Below are positions 1-12,000 of a stretch of 64,000 nt of DNA, piece by piece. The first letter of the stretch is position 1, and every line of letters begins with the position of its first letter. This stretch comes from Antedon mediterranea (taxonomy: Eukaryota; Echinodermata; Crinoidea; Comatulida; Antedonidae). The notes beneath the pieces were generated by a model. It did no database searches and had not been told where the DNA came from. It was given only the letters and a program-made list of their open reading frames with translations. Position numbers and translations under genes: made by a program. The stretch lies in the NCBI RefSeq assembly GCF_964355755.1, contig NC_092679.1, positions 23,746,432 through 23,810,431 on the forward strand, in the 5' to 3' direction.

Positions 1-925
1 TTCAAAAATATTCTGTAAAACTACGTCATAGTTGGGCAAATGTCTTATCTTGCTTAACAATCTACAATTAGGTTTATCCAATTCGACATTTTAATATAAT
101 GCCGCTTTTGAATAATTCTATATGCATAACTTGTATTTATACATTTTGTAAACTTGAACTCCAGCCTAGTGAAACACGCAAAAATGTATAATTATCTTTC
201 TAAGGGAGATAATGAGGTAGATATACTCTAATAGTATATTGTGTGTCGTGTATGTTTGAAGATGTAGGCATATAGTGTAGGACTTGTAACAACGAGGCAA
301 TGTAACTGTCAAAGAAGGATGAGTCTATTGGCGGTATCTACAAAAGAAGAAACAAGATGTTTGATACCCGCGATATCTAATCTTATTATGATCTCTCCTT
401 ATTATTTTGGACAAGACTAATTCCAGATTTAAGTAGTCGTCCTACCATTGTTTTAAATGATGTCTTCGTGTTTTGTTTGATCAACTGAAATAAGAATTCT
501 GTTCCGTCATAACCGTATGTGATGCATGAAGATAAATGTAATTTTTCGGTTGACTTATGGAATTATATATACGAATGGTTTGATCGAAATTGCTATTGAA
601 TAAATTGAAAGAACGCTCATCATTTTTACCACCTTAGTTACCACAAAGGACTGCCTGAATAATATCATAGGAAAATATATAATATCTCTATGGTAATATC
701 GATTTAAATATTAACAAAATATTGAACTAATTCTAGTAAGTAGTAGTAATCTAGTAAGTGAAATATTTTTAAATATTATAAAATCTTGGTTTGTTTATTT
801 ACCTATTGTTATTATTTTTTCGTCTTGTTATTGTTAAATATATAATGCAGGTTATTGTGTTCCAAATCATAAACAGACGGAGCATGCGCTCTCTCGAGGG
901 TTTGCTGAAAAAAAGGTCAAAGTTC
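1..925. repeat. Direct duplication, copy A (matches 13112-14253)
   Basis: This segment aligns in the same orientation with 13112-14253. Shared stretches include 'ctacgtcatag' against 'ttacgtcatag', 'ccgcttttgaataattcta', the stretch around 'gatgcatgaagataaatg', 'taccacaaaggactgcc' and 'acggagcatgcgctct'. Copy B lies upstream of the calpain start codon. Copy A therefore probably marks the upstream region of a second calpain-like gene left of the window (inference). The match is cut by the left window edge and fades near 925. No coding potential is seen. Confidence 0.85.
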
Positions 926-2313
926 AATTCAATTCAATTCAAGAAACATTTATTGACCAACAATATTATATCATAACAATGGTTGGCATATAATATATAT
1001 AGTCGAGAGACTACAAAAGACAAACATTTTTTAAATGAGAGTCACCTGAACAGCTAGAAAGCGGCAAAACGGCCAATATCACAAGGATTTGAAAGATGAA
1101 CATCTTTTTACACAATTCTGTATAAACGCTAAACTTTACCTCCGACAGTTCGTACTGTGTCTGGTTAACGTTAATATAGCATGTTTTGTTGGCTTTATAA
1201 CATACCTGATTGTATTCTTGCAGTGTGATTGGTCAATTACGCATCATGTGTTATTTAGCTTTTTGTAAGTATTTTGAGCATTTTGCCCGTCGACGTTTTT
1301 GACTCTGATCGAATTCGAACATCAACTTGTTGTGCACGCCGTCTATAACGGCTCAACTCAGCGTCCAAAGTTGAATGGCCTAGCTTCCCGAACTAGCATT
1401 CGTCAATGATTTACATTGAATATAGGCCTAAGTAGGTGTGTTATAAAATAAATAGTGCATTTTTTTATTTGGTCAACGGCGGATCTGGTCAATTTCGCCT
1501 AGATAAAATTTGAGTCGTCAGTTTTTCAACTCATGAATTATTTTCACCATCAAACTCATAAACAAGCTCTCCTATGATTGCCACATCTGCTTTATTCTGC
1601 TTTATCTGCATCACTTTTACAAAACATTCCCAATTATTGAGTTATAACTCAACGTGTTCAACCTTTTTTTTTGTACAAGAGTACTTTATGAATATGATTG
1701 AATGTCAGAATAACAATTATTTTCAAGACATCATCTGAGAAAGAAGTTATGCGATTGGAAAAACTTCATGCCGTAATGCTAAATGAATTGTCAAATTCAG
1801 CTTATCCTCAGAGACCTAGATCAATTTATGAACGCATTTTACTTACAGATATTTTTACCATTGCGTGAATTTTAGTTATTTAGATAAATCACATATAAAT
1901 GATATTTGTTTTATATTTCAAGCATTGTGATATAGAACTTAGAAAGTTGATGGATGTCATATACCTCTATGATAAAATTAATTGAAAAACCATCCTAAAT
2001 TAAATTGTCGCTTGTGATTGGTTAACTTGAGTCACGCAAAGCTTTTTTACCGATTTCCAATACAAAACTATTATACCATTGTTATTATTAGTGACGATTG
2101 ACGTGTCCTGAAGTGTACCAAGAAGGCAAAAAAAAAAAACAACAGGCATACCACTCCATTGCAAATGGTATGGCCAAGTGGTGATCTGACAGTGAGTTAT
2201 AAATTGTGTTACTTTAACGAGTTATTACATTAGACTATAAAGTTGTTGCTCTTAGTTAAGTCAATCCACACCCTGAATGCATAAAACAATAGAAATTAGA
2301 CAAGTTTTTGTTC
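926..2313. other. Intergenic, no gene seen
   Basis: AT-rich sequence between copy A of the duplication and a palindromic element. Only short scattered reading frames are present and none resembles a known protein. The stretch near 1330-1380 weakly resembles part of the ABCC10 intron near 19715-19765, so it may be an old dispersed repeat. Confidence 0.4.
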
Positions 2314-2507
2314 CATAGAATAATCATTTATGCTGTCTTTGATAAAAATGATTTTTTTTTTAATCCAATCCAATGACTTCATGATAAATAAAAACAATAA
2401 AATCGTTGTAGTCAAGATATTATTACTCTTACTAATCATGACGTCATTTGATTGGACGTGTGAAAATATCATTTTCATCAAAGACAACATAGATGCTTAT
2501 CCTATAG
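2314..2507. mobile_element. Palindromic MITE-like element of about 194 bp
   Basis: The left half (from 'ccatagaataatcattta') is an imperfect reverse complement of the right half (ending 'gatgcttatcctatag'). The arms share 'gtctttgat' and 'aatgat' motifs and are about 90 bp each. This explains why both strands carry similar short reading frames here. The structure fits a non-autonomous fold-back element. No transposase is present. Confidence 0.7.
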
Positions 2508-3163
2508 TTATAGGATGAAAATTTATAAAATTCTCATTTGTTTCAGGTATGAAAAATGCATATTTATCAATTTATCGTCGATCGTTGTCGTTCTAGTGTG
2601 TGAATGAGCATTAGGTCTACCCTTACCGGTTATTAAGTGTTTATTTGTAGACGTGCACTATACCGTATATCGATCAGATTAGTAGTGTTATAGTTTTAAT
2701 AGTAGTTGTTGTAATACTCGCTGCACTTGGTTACGCCAGTAGTTCAGTACATAAGATGTAGAATTAAAATAAAAACTATGCTATATTTATTTATATATTC
2801 TGGTGTCTTAAACTTGCTGTTACTTCTTTCCGAGATTAAAGCTTGGCACATATTTCGAGCAACTGAAAAAAAGAATAAACATTTTACTGTACTTCCAGAT
2901 CTTCCGAAAGCTACAAGTTAGTTTGATTCGACAAATATTCGAATAAGATTGTTTTCATTCATTTCATTAAATTTTGAATTTTTAATCGTTTGTATAGGCC
3001 ATACGAACTGTATTACTGTAAAATTTACGGTTATTAATTTGGAAAATGTAAGAAGTACATTAACAAAAAAAACTTTAAAATTTAACAGTTTTTTACAGGG
3101 TAAACCTACTGTACAGTTCATTTCAAGTTTTATATAATTAATTTAGATTGCAATGCATATACT

Positions 3164-3226
3164 TTAACACCAGTTATTGACTACCTTTGAAACGACTATC
3201 TATAAGAATACATGTGTATATTTATT
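3164..3226 (-). terminator. Possible calpain 3' end and poly(A) region
   Basis: On the minus strand an AATAAA hexamer lies at 3226-3221. A possible terminal coding exon (acceptor at about 3187, encoding VVNNWC then TAA at 3166-3164) lies just beyond it, and another candidate acceptor near 3282 gives Ala then stop. The exact 3' end cannot be fixed from sequence alone. Confidence 0.3.
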
Positions 3227-3373
3227 TCTAATATTTTATTAAAAGTGTACACGTTATTGCTTAAAAAAACCCCAAAACAACTATGCCTGTTTGAGAGCAA
3301 TGCGTAAAGTATTAGTTATTATAAAGAACTTTAGAACCATTATATTATTCATTATTAGTCTAATATTACTTAC

Positions 3374-6025
3374 GTCTTCAAGTGTAAATTCCAGAGATTT
3401 CTCATTTGTTCCACCGAGCTTTTCAAATTTTCCTGCATAGTAAAAAGATGGTAGAATTTTGATGGATGAATGAGGATGGATGGATGATGATGACGATGAG
3501 GAGGATGATGGATGGAATGATGATGAGGATGATGATGATAATTAATGGGTGATGGATGAATGATGATGGGTGGATGATTTATGGATGGTTAATGATGATG
3601 AAAGATGATGACGACGAAGAGGAAGATGATTAGAGAATTTGGTGCTTAGGATGATGAATGATGAGGATGATAGGTGACAATTGATGAGGATGATGGATCA
3701 GGATGATGGATGTTGGTGGACGATGATTGATGATGATGATGATGATGACGAGATATAATGTAGGCCACTGGCAGAGTTCGTGCTTGATGGCTATGGCTTA
3801 GAGTCGAACCCAGGTAAGCAAGATATCTGATTCACACGGGCACTCTGGATCTTACAGTGTTACAACGCTTTTACACGGAATGTAAACACATTTGTAAGAT
3901 GTGTATAAAATGTGAATTTGTGTAAAAAGAGTAAGAGTTTGAATAGGCTACTTACTGATAACGTAGCGAATCTTTGAAACCATTAGGAAAAATTCGTCGT
4001 ATGTAATCTTATTATCACTGCCAACGTACCGGCTCACTAGGTGCTGCAGTACAGCGTCACTGGTTTTAAGACCTGAAACAGAATCCGTTGAATAGTTTAA
4101 AAAATGGTTCTTCGTTTGCATTTAATAAACTGTAAATATTGCATAGTATTTAAATATATATGTACGTTCAAGACTGCCGCTTTTAAAAAAAGGCGTGTGT
4201 TCAAATAAATGTATATACAATTATTAGTCATGTCGTACGAAAGGCATATCAAAGTCTTAATGAATGGTTGTATCCAATTAGAGGTTGAGGACTCGGTGAT
4301 GAAGTGACGGGACGGGAGTTTAAAAAAACCCGCGCTCCTACCCACTGGTCACTACCGTAGATACCTGCTCGTGACAATGCATCTCGTAACTCGCTCACAT
4401 CAAGAGTTTTGCTTTCGTCCTTATCAGCTCGAAGAAACATCATCTGAAATCAGAAACAAAGTCTAAACATTTAGACGATGCGCTAGCCATAATCACGTAG
4501 GCCTAAGGTCTAAAGCGAAGCTAAGTTCGAATGGATGTATCCATTTAAACTTGCCAACTTTGTATTGGTAATGTTTTACAACAAAATGGAGTTGACTCAG
4601 TCAAATCCGTCTCATATGCCACTGAGTAATATTAAATGAATATGATTTTTTACTTGGCGAAATAAAATGTTGTCAATTATAGTAGGCATCTACTTGCTTT
4701 GTTTGCCTGTTTAGTTGTACGATATTGTTTAAGTTATTGTCCTGTATAATTGTTGACGTTAATAGATATCATACCTATCAGGAAAATTGATATATTGGTA
4801 AATTATTATATTGATATCTCCAGTTACCCGTATCTTAGCCGAAATATTTAATAGCCTGCCCTCTGTCGCTCTACATTTTGCCAAGTGTTGTATTTCGCTG
4901 TATCTATTATTATATTAATTATTGGTACTTACATCACAGTAAAATGACCATGCTCCAATAGCAATGCCTTCATTGACAGAAAGTTTCCGAGAATCGTCTT
5001 CCTATAGTTTTAAGCTTAAGGAATTTAGACAAAAAACTTGCACTTCTTTACCGTATACCATCAATAGATCTTATAGATGTAGGCCTAAGTCTCCATCCAT
5101 GTTCAGTTCAAGATAAAATAATTCATTATTGACATGACCAGAAACATACAGGAAGGGTAGCATACACTTTTTGGCGCTCTCAATGTTATTTATTTCTAGA
5201 GACAATATGTTAAATCGTGAAATATGTTAACCATTTTGATCAGAGCATGAATTTCTTTCCATTTGATGATGGTAGACGATGATGGTGCCCACATTGGTTA
5301 CAGGGAAGCCTGATCCGAATCATCCCAGTTTCCTATTTTACATTTCAAATATTTTTGCAAAACTTTGTTAACAAAAGGATACGTCAAACAGTGAGGCAAT
5401 AGCTGCCGACGTCTCATGTGATATGTCAGAAGGAATGATATCTATAAGAAATAATATTTTTTATTACATTACAATTTATTATTATTATCTAGACATAGAC
5501 AGATGATCATTAGAAACTGTCGAATATAATTATGCCAAATATGACTTCACTTTAAATGTTACATAATACATAATAAAGAATTTATTGTGGTGGCGTACTG
5601 AGACATATAACATACTTTCTTGTTTCCAACGTACAAAGAAGTTATCCAGTTCTGAGTTGTCCATCAACCCGTCCTGTAAGATGTAATTGGGTTTAACTGT
5701 TTACGGCTGGAATGCATTATACTGCATGAACACAGCATCTTCATACCATTTATCAAATTTGCTAACATTTACGTATCATTTTTTTATAATGTCTATCTTA
5801 CAACTTTATTAAATCATACTTGATTTGTGGAACCCTTTCTCTGCTTTCAAGATGTAATGCTTTGTAAATGTTTATATTTTATATAACAATAAATCAATTT
5901 AAAGCCAGAGTTAATGGATCTAAGGCAAATTAATATTCCTTATGCCACTACTGACTTACCTCTCCAGCATATTCTTCAAAGACTGATTGAATGATTTCAA
6001 CCATCATTGGGTCAAGCGTTTTATT
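3374..6025 (-). other. Penta-EF-hand domain exons of the calpain
   Basis: Seven exons encode a PEF domain. The exon 4443-4356 has a textbook EF-hand loop, [12 protein letters not shown], with ligands at positions 1, 3, 5, 7, 9 and 12, followed by [12 protein letters not shown] (family L-x-x-AL-x-x-AG). Later exons give a degenerate loop [11 protein letters not shown] and the C-terminal helix KIRYVIRKFEKLGG. Ca2+ binding is therefore probably retained although proteolysis is lost. Confidence 0.88.
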
Positions 6026-9000
6026 CTAAAATAAAGTAAAACATTGTATATATTATAATTACGATCTAGTATAGCAACAATGCTGCTGCTGTGATTGGTG
6101 GGTTGCTCTTCTTGTGTTTTATTTTTGTTTCTGTTTATTTGTCTGAATACAGGGTTCTCTGGGAGAACAGTCTTTAACTAAAGAGGTCCCCAGTAAAAAT
6201 AAGAAATACATAAAAGAAAAATAAAGACAGATAATCAGGGATGTTACTGTTTTGAATAGTATTATGACCAATGCATTTGGCCGTTTTGTAAACCTGACCT
6301 GTATTCTTCAATTGTATATAGGCAATAGGCAAATACCGTAATTTGTATAATAGATTATAGACACATGATATTGTTTTTACTCTGATCTTTAGTGAATTAA
6401 AAAATAATAAATGTAACGAACATGATTGTGATACGGTATCACGAAACTTTCCTAATGCTCAGTCTACACTATCAAACTAGTTTGACAACAAAGTGTGATG
6501 TGACCAAATATGGTAGTGATATGACATTTTTACATCCGGTGCACTTCACATTTGTTTTTGCCACATAAAGTTTGATAGTGCAGAAAAAGATTGACACAAA
6601 AGACACAAATACTTTTTTTAGAATACACCTACCTCTGATAACGTTGAAGTGTAAAACGATGTGCTGTTTGCCGATCTAAAATTATATTAATACTCAAAGG
6701 TATAAATGCTCAAATCAAGCTAGATTTTTTCGAGGTTTCCGTTATAAATGCATTTACGGATATAGAAACTACCAAAAACTGTACATAATTGTGAAATATT
6801 TCTAGTAGATATGCAAAAAAATAAAAATCTGCGAAAGATAATGCATTTAATCTGCAGACCATTTGTAGAGTATTACAAATTACATTGATGTTTTAGTTAA
6901 CAATGAGTACAATACCGTATACTTACTTGGTCTTTGAAAAAGCTCTGCAAAAGAAACGCAAAAGGAACGGAAATGCTTTGTCTTTTTCAAACGTTGAAGG
7001 AATGATGACGTAATTACCCGGACCAAGATCCATGAACAGAGCAGCTTCTCGTATTCCTAGTTTGTGTTCAAATGAATGTAGTGGTTTGCTTGTTTGAATG
7101 AACTCCATATCCACTGGACATCCATCTTCTGTCTGTGAGTTAAAAACTATTATTGTAACTAAGAGGGTACAACAACAGAATATTTCGAAGGAAAGATATT
7201 ACAAGAGGTATAAAAAATTGAATTGAAAGAATGAATAAAGGTGTTAACCACGAAAGATTAAAAAAAAATGTAATTGTAAATATTTGTATTTTTGGCTGGG
7301 CTAGCCATAAATGCTTCTCATTTACAATTTCACTGCGCATTTCTGTAGCGCTTTGACCACATTTGGTGGAAAAGTGACCACAAGTATTTAATGTTCATCT
7401 GAAATATGCTCCAGCTGAAACAGTACAATTCCGGCGCTAGTAAAGGCAAACCAATTCCATTGATCTACTGAGTTTCTCAAATTTTCGATTTCCAATAACT
7501 AAACCTAAAGGTATTTATGTACGTAGTTAAAGGATCTCAATGGAAATAAGATAATACGCTTTTTGGGATATCCTGGAAATGTATGATGATGATTTCCTAA
7601 TAAATACAAATCAAATCATGTCGGTAATATCAAAACAATGAATGAATCTTAATCAAAATAGTGTGTCATGGTCAAATTAATTCGGGAATCATTAAAACTA
7701 AATTTTAGAAAAAATTACTTTATACACATCAAACCCGAGATTAGAGTCTTCCCACCAGGATTCTTCTCTGTCTTTGCCAACTGCCATCAGAGAGACAACC
7801 ACCAAATCACCATTATTGTCAACTTTTATGTTGTACTGGGGGTTCTTGTGGAAATCTAAGGAAAGAGAGTGCAGTGGTATCATTTAACGGTTGCTTGTTA
7901 CACACTTGGTGTACACGAAACACATGCAGGGCACTTCAGTGGCAGTTTGAAGAACTCGCCTGTTTCTAGAAGATAAGGAAAGAGAGTGCAGTGGTATCAT
8001 TTAACGGTTGCTTGTTACACACTTGGTGCACACAAAACACATGCAGGGCACTTCAGTGGCAGTTTGAAGAACTCGCCTGTTTCTAGAATAACAATCGTAG
8101 AATTTTTTTTTAGTTTCTATTTTTAATGGTTTATTTAGATTGTAAATTGAGACGAATTTGAGATGTGATTTCCGGCTAGAGAGTGAGTCACTGCTAATTG
8201 TAGGCCTAGTGATTTCAGAGAGGTGAATCCCTGGGTAGTTTTAGTCTACTGCTGGAGGAAGATGTGATTGCAAAGAGGTGAATCCATGGGTAATTTTAGT
8301 CTACTGCTGGAGGAAGATGTGATTGCAAAAAGGTGAATCCATGGGTAATTTTAGTCTACTGCTGGAGGGAGATGTGATTGCAAAAAGATGAATCCATGGG
8401 TAATTTTAGTCTACTGCTGGAGGAAGATGTCATTGCAGAAAGGTGAATCCATGGGTAATTTTAGTCTACTGCTGGAGGGAGATGTCATTGCAGAAAGGTG
8501 AATCCATGGGTAATTTTAGTCTACTGCTGGAGGAAGATGTCATTGCAGAAAGGTGAATCCATGGGTAATTTTAATCTACTGCTGGAGGGAGATGTCATTG
8601 CAGAGAGGTGAGTCTCTCCAATTTTTTGATATTGTATCTCTTTATTTGTTGCATACTTTCTTTATTATTTTCATAACGTCCCATAGCAGTTGAACCTTTT
8701 TGCCATTTATTCAAATGTTCAGTCACGTGCCATTTCACATCTCTGTCAGACAGCTCTGGCGGGATGTGAAGAATTCTCAGCTCGTTGAATCTGTGCATGA
8801 TGTCTTTGAGATCCATCCTTAAATGAATGAAGCAAATGAATTTTGTTAATGCGCTGTTAAAATATTGGGGATGAGGTCAACGGCGTGCAAGTTCAATAGA
8901 CATGGCCGCATGCGTCTAAATAATTCTCAATTGGCATGGTTGGCTGTGCCATACCCATAGATAATAATTGAATTCAATGCTATTGCGTGTGCTTGGTTCG

Positions 9001-12000
9001 TGCGACAAATTTACTATCTTGTTTTCTAGTCGTTTTTCAATACAAAGCATTGCATAGACGCACGGTCAACCGTGCCGATGGATAATGATATAGCACGGCC
9101 GATAGTCTATTCCTAGTTTAGCTTCGGTTGAGTACAGTGGCTCACTTACCAGAAATCACCATCAACCTCACTTTTTATACCAAACTTTTTCTTGGTATCT
9201 TCATCCAAAGATTTCATTTCTTCTGACCTAAGATGTTAATGTAAATTGTTACGTTGTAATATGATTTTTTTCGTTCTTAAACAAAAAAAAATAATAAAAT
9301 TAATTGTACCTGACGTAACTGTATGACGATAACTCGTAACGAAAACTAGTTTTCAAATATGCAGTATATATCTTAGCGGAACAAGGTACAGTACGGTACA
9401 GTAGTAGGCCTAACACTATTCCAAAAGGAACTAAAAAAGAGATTTTCAAATTATGCAAACATTCAGAGGTTAGTATAAGTAGGCCTCTCTTGTGAGCAAT
9501 ATATTTCTTACTTGTCACCCCATGGTCCAGTCCATTCAGAGCGTTCTGTGCTTAGAATTCTGATGATACTTGCAGAGTTCATTTTACCATTGTTGTCATA
9601 CGTTACCTAAAGGTTCACAATAAGATAAGAAATGAAAGGATTTTTGGCTTATCAGTGTTGTAATATATTAATAACTAACTAACTAACTAATAAATACATT
9701 GTGACTACAAAAAACAATTTCATGAGGTGAAAGATGAAAGCATATATTTTCAGAAGGCGAATGAAATTATTTTGATACATTGAACGAACATTATTTGTTT
9801 ATAACAGACCATTCAAAATAAGACAACGTTCACATTTTTAACATTGAAATAGAACAATTAGGCGGCGCACACAGCCATATAATAATAATTGATCGAACGT
9901 GATCAGTCAACAACAGCCTGTGGGTGCACTGTGGAACAAAAATGAACGCGCAAAACGAAATGCAGTATCCGCATAATAATATAACGAAATGACGAAATTA
10001 GGAGTTAAACAGAATATTATTATTTATCTTTCAATCAAATGAAAATGTTCTATACGTTCTTATTGCATCATTATGATATTTATTGCTGCGTTGTATGATT
10101 GAAAACACACAACAGGGACACATCAAACAAACATCTAGGTAGGTTTAAATAAAACGTTATTTGAAATCATTAAGTTACCAATCTGGTAATAGAAAGTTGA
10201 GTTAAATGAAGAATTAGGATATATCGTATTAAAACGATGTCTACTGGTTAATAAAAAGTTAATCTTATGTAGATTATAAACCCACGTGTTTTACACTTCC
10301 AGATAGAATGTACAGGCTCTGTAGTTGAAGACCACACAAATCAAGATTTTCATAATTTAAAAAGCCGGTCACAAGTGATCCAGTTTTTCTCCACATCATC
10401 AACTTGGAACGAAGTATAGCCTCTGTGAAGTCAGAAATATCTACTCTCTCAACAGTACCACCAGATAGATCAATCAATGCTTCAGGGATTTCAAATGTAC
10501 AATCCATCGCTTCGTAACGTAATAAAAGCCTTCATTATACAAAAAAAAAAATATTTTTTTAATAGGATGGATAGTCAGAGAGTGTTTTCACTCGAGCTAC
10601 TGTTTCAGTTTCAGATTTTTCTTTCACACATAAATATAATACAATACACACATTTTTCTTTTTTTAGATATAAATGATAAAAAATGTGTGTGGAGATTGC
10701 ATTAAGCCAATTTGGCTTTAGGTCTGAACCTCCTGATGGTGACTTGCAGTAAAAGTGTAAAAGAACACTTACTTTGCCAATGCCTTTTCCATGAGAGGAG
10801 CCCAGAATTCATCTTTTGATTGGCAGCGACTGAACATCAATTTACCGTTCAGTGTTGGCAGTCGATCGTCAATGACAACTTCATACCACTTTCCAAATCT
10901 CCAGAATCTGAATCTAAAGATGCCTTTGTAGTTGTGTTTGAACGACTGTTCTGGACAGACGTAGTTGAGTACGGACGGAATAAGCGTCATCCCTGCCAAT
11001 GCGTTCATAAATGCTGAATTTACTGTAGGAAACAATTTAACAGAGAATGGTTTAAATGATGGAAGATGATACAGTACTTAAAGATGTCTTTATGATAACC
11101 GAGTGTTCTTGACAGACAAAGTTTAGTATGAACAAAATATGCGTCAACCATGCTAAATGCGTTCATAAATGACGCGTTTACTGTAGGAAATAATTTAACA
11201 TAATGACATAATTACATTACATTAGACATTTAATAATGGCGCTCTTAGAATGAACCAGGGCATAATGACAGCGATTTTTGTGGGAAAGAAGATAGCAGAA
11301 GAAGATGCGAATAATGTTTGGTAAATATATTTTCTTTAACTTTGAATAATCTTTTTTATAAACTCACCAAGACTTCCAACTTCTTTTACAATGACTTCAT
11401 TAAACGATGCCCCATCTTTGAAAAAGAAAGGTTGCTTGCCTCTTAAGATTTCCTATTAAACAATAATTTATCAATGTGTATTTGGTTCTAAATGTATGCC
11501 CCATCTCAGAAGAGAGACTTTATCTACAAAATCAAATAAAAGGAATGGAAATGTTTTTGTCAAAATACGAACGGATTATTCAAAGTAACTTTTTGTGCTA
11601 CAAGAAGTTACTTTGAATAATCCGTTAGTATTATGACGTGCTTTTATTTCTTGTGCTTCAAGAAGTTACTTTGAATAATCCGTTCGTATTTTGACGTGCT
11701 TTTATTTTTTGTGCTACAAGAAGTTACTTTGAATAATCCGTTCGTATTTTGACGTGCTTTTATTTTTTGTGCTACAAAAAGTTACTTTGAATAATCCGTT
11801 CGTATTTTGACGTGCTTTTATTTTTTGTGCTACAAGAAGTTACTTTGAATAATCCGTTCGTATTTTGACGTGCTTTTATTTTTTGTGCTACAAGAAGTTA
11901 CTTTGAATAATCCGTTCGTATTTTGACGTGCTTTTATTTTTTGTGCTGCAAGAAGTTACCTTATGTACGAATTTATTATACCGATATTTAAATTAGATAA

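Larger units (their letters stand above)
6633..8817 (-). other. Calpain-type beta-sandwich (domain III) exons
   Basis: Exons 8817-8657, 7855-7719, 7132-6927 and 6675-6633 encode the linker and C2-like domain. Diagnostic stretches are [11 protein letters not shown] (family F-x-x-NPQY) and [17 protein letters not shown] (family L-x-PGEYILVPSTFEP). In active calpains this domain couples Ca2+ or lipid binding to the protease core. Confidence 0.9.

Noticed and set aside
2296-2518. Mirror-image hydrophobic peptides on both strands
   Set aside because: They are explained by the palindromic element.
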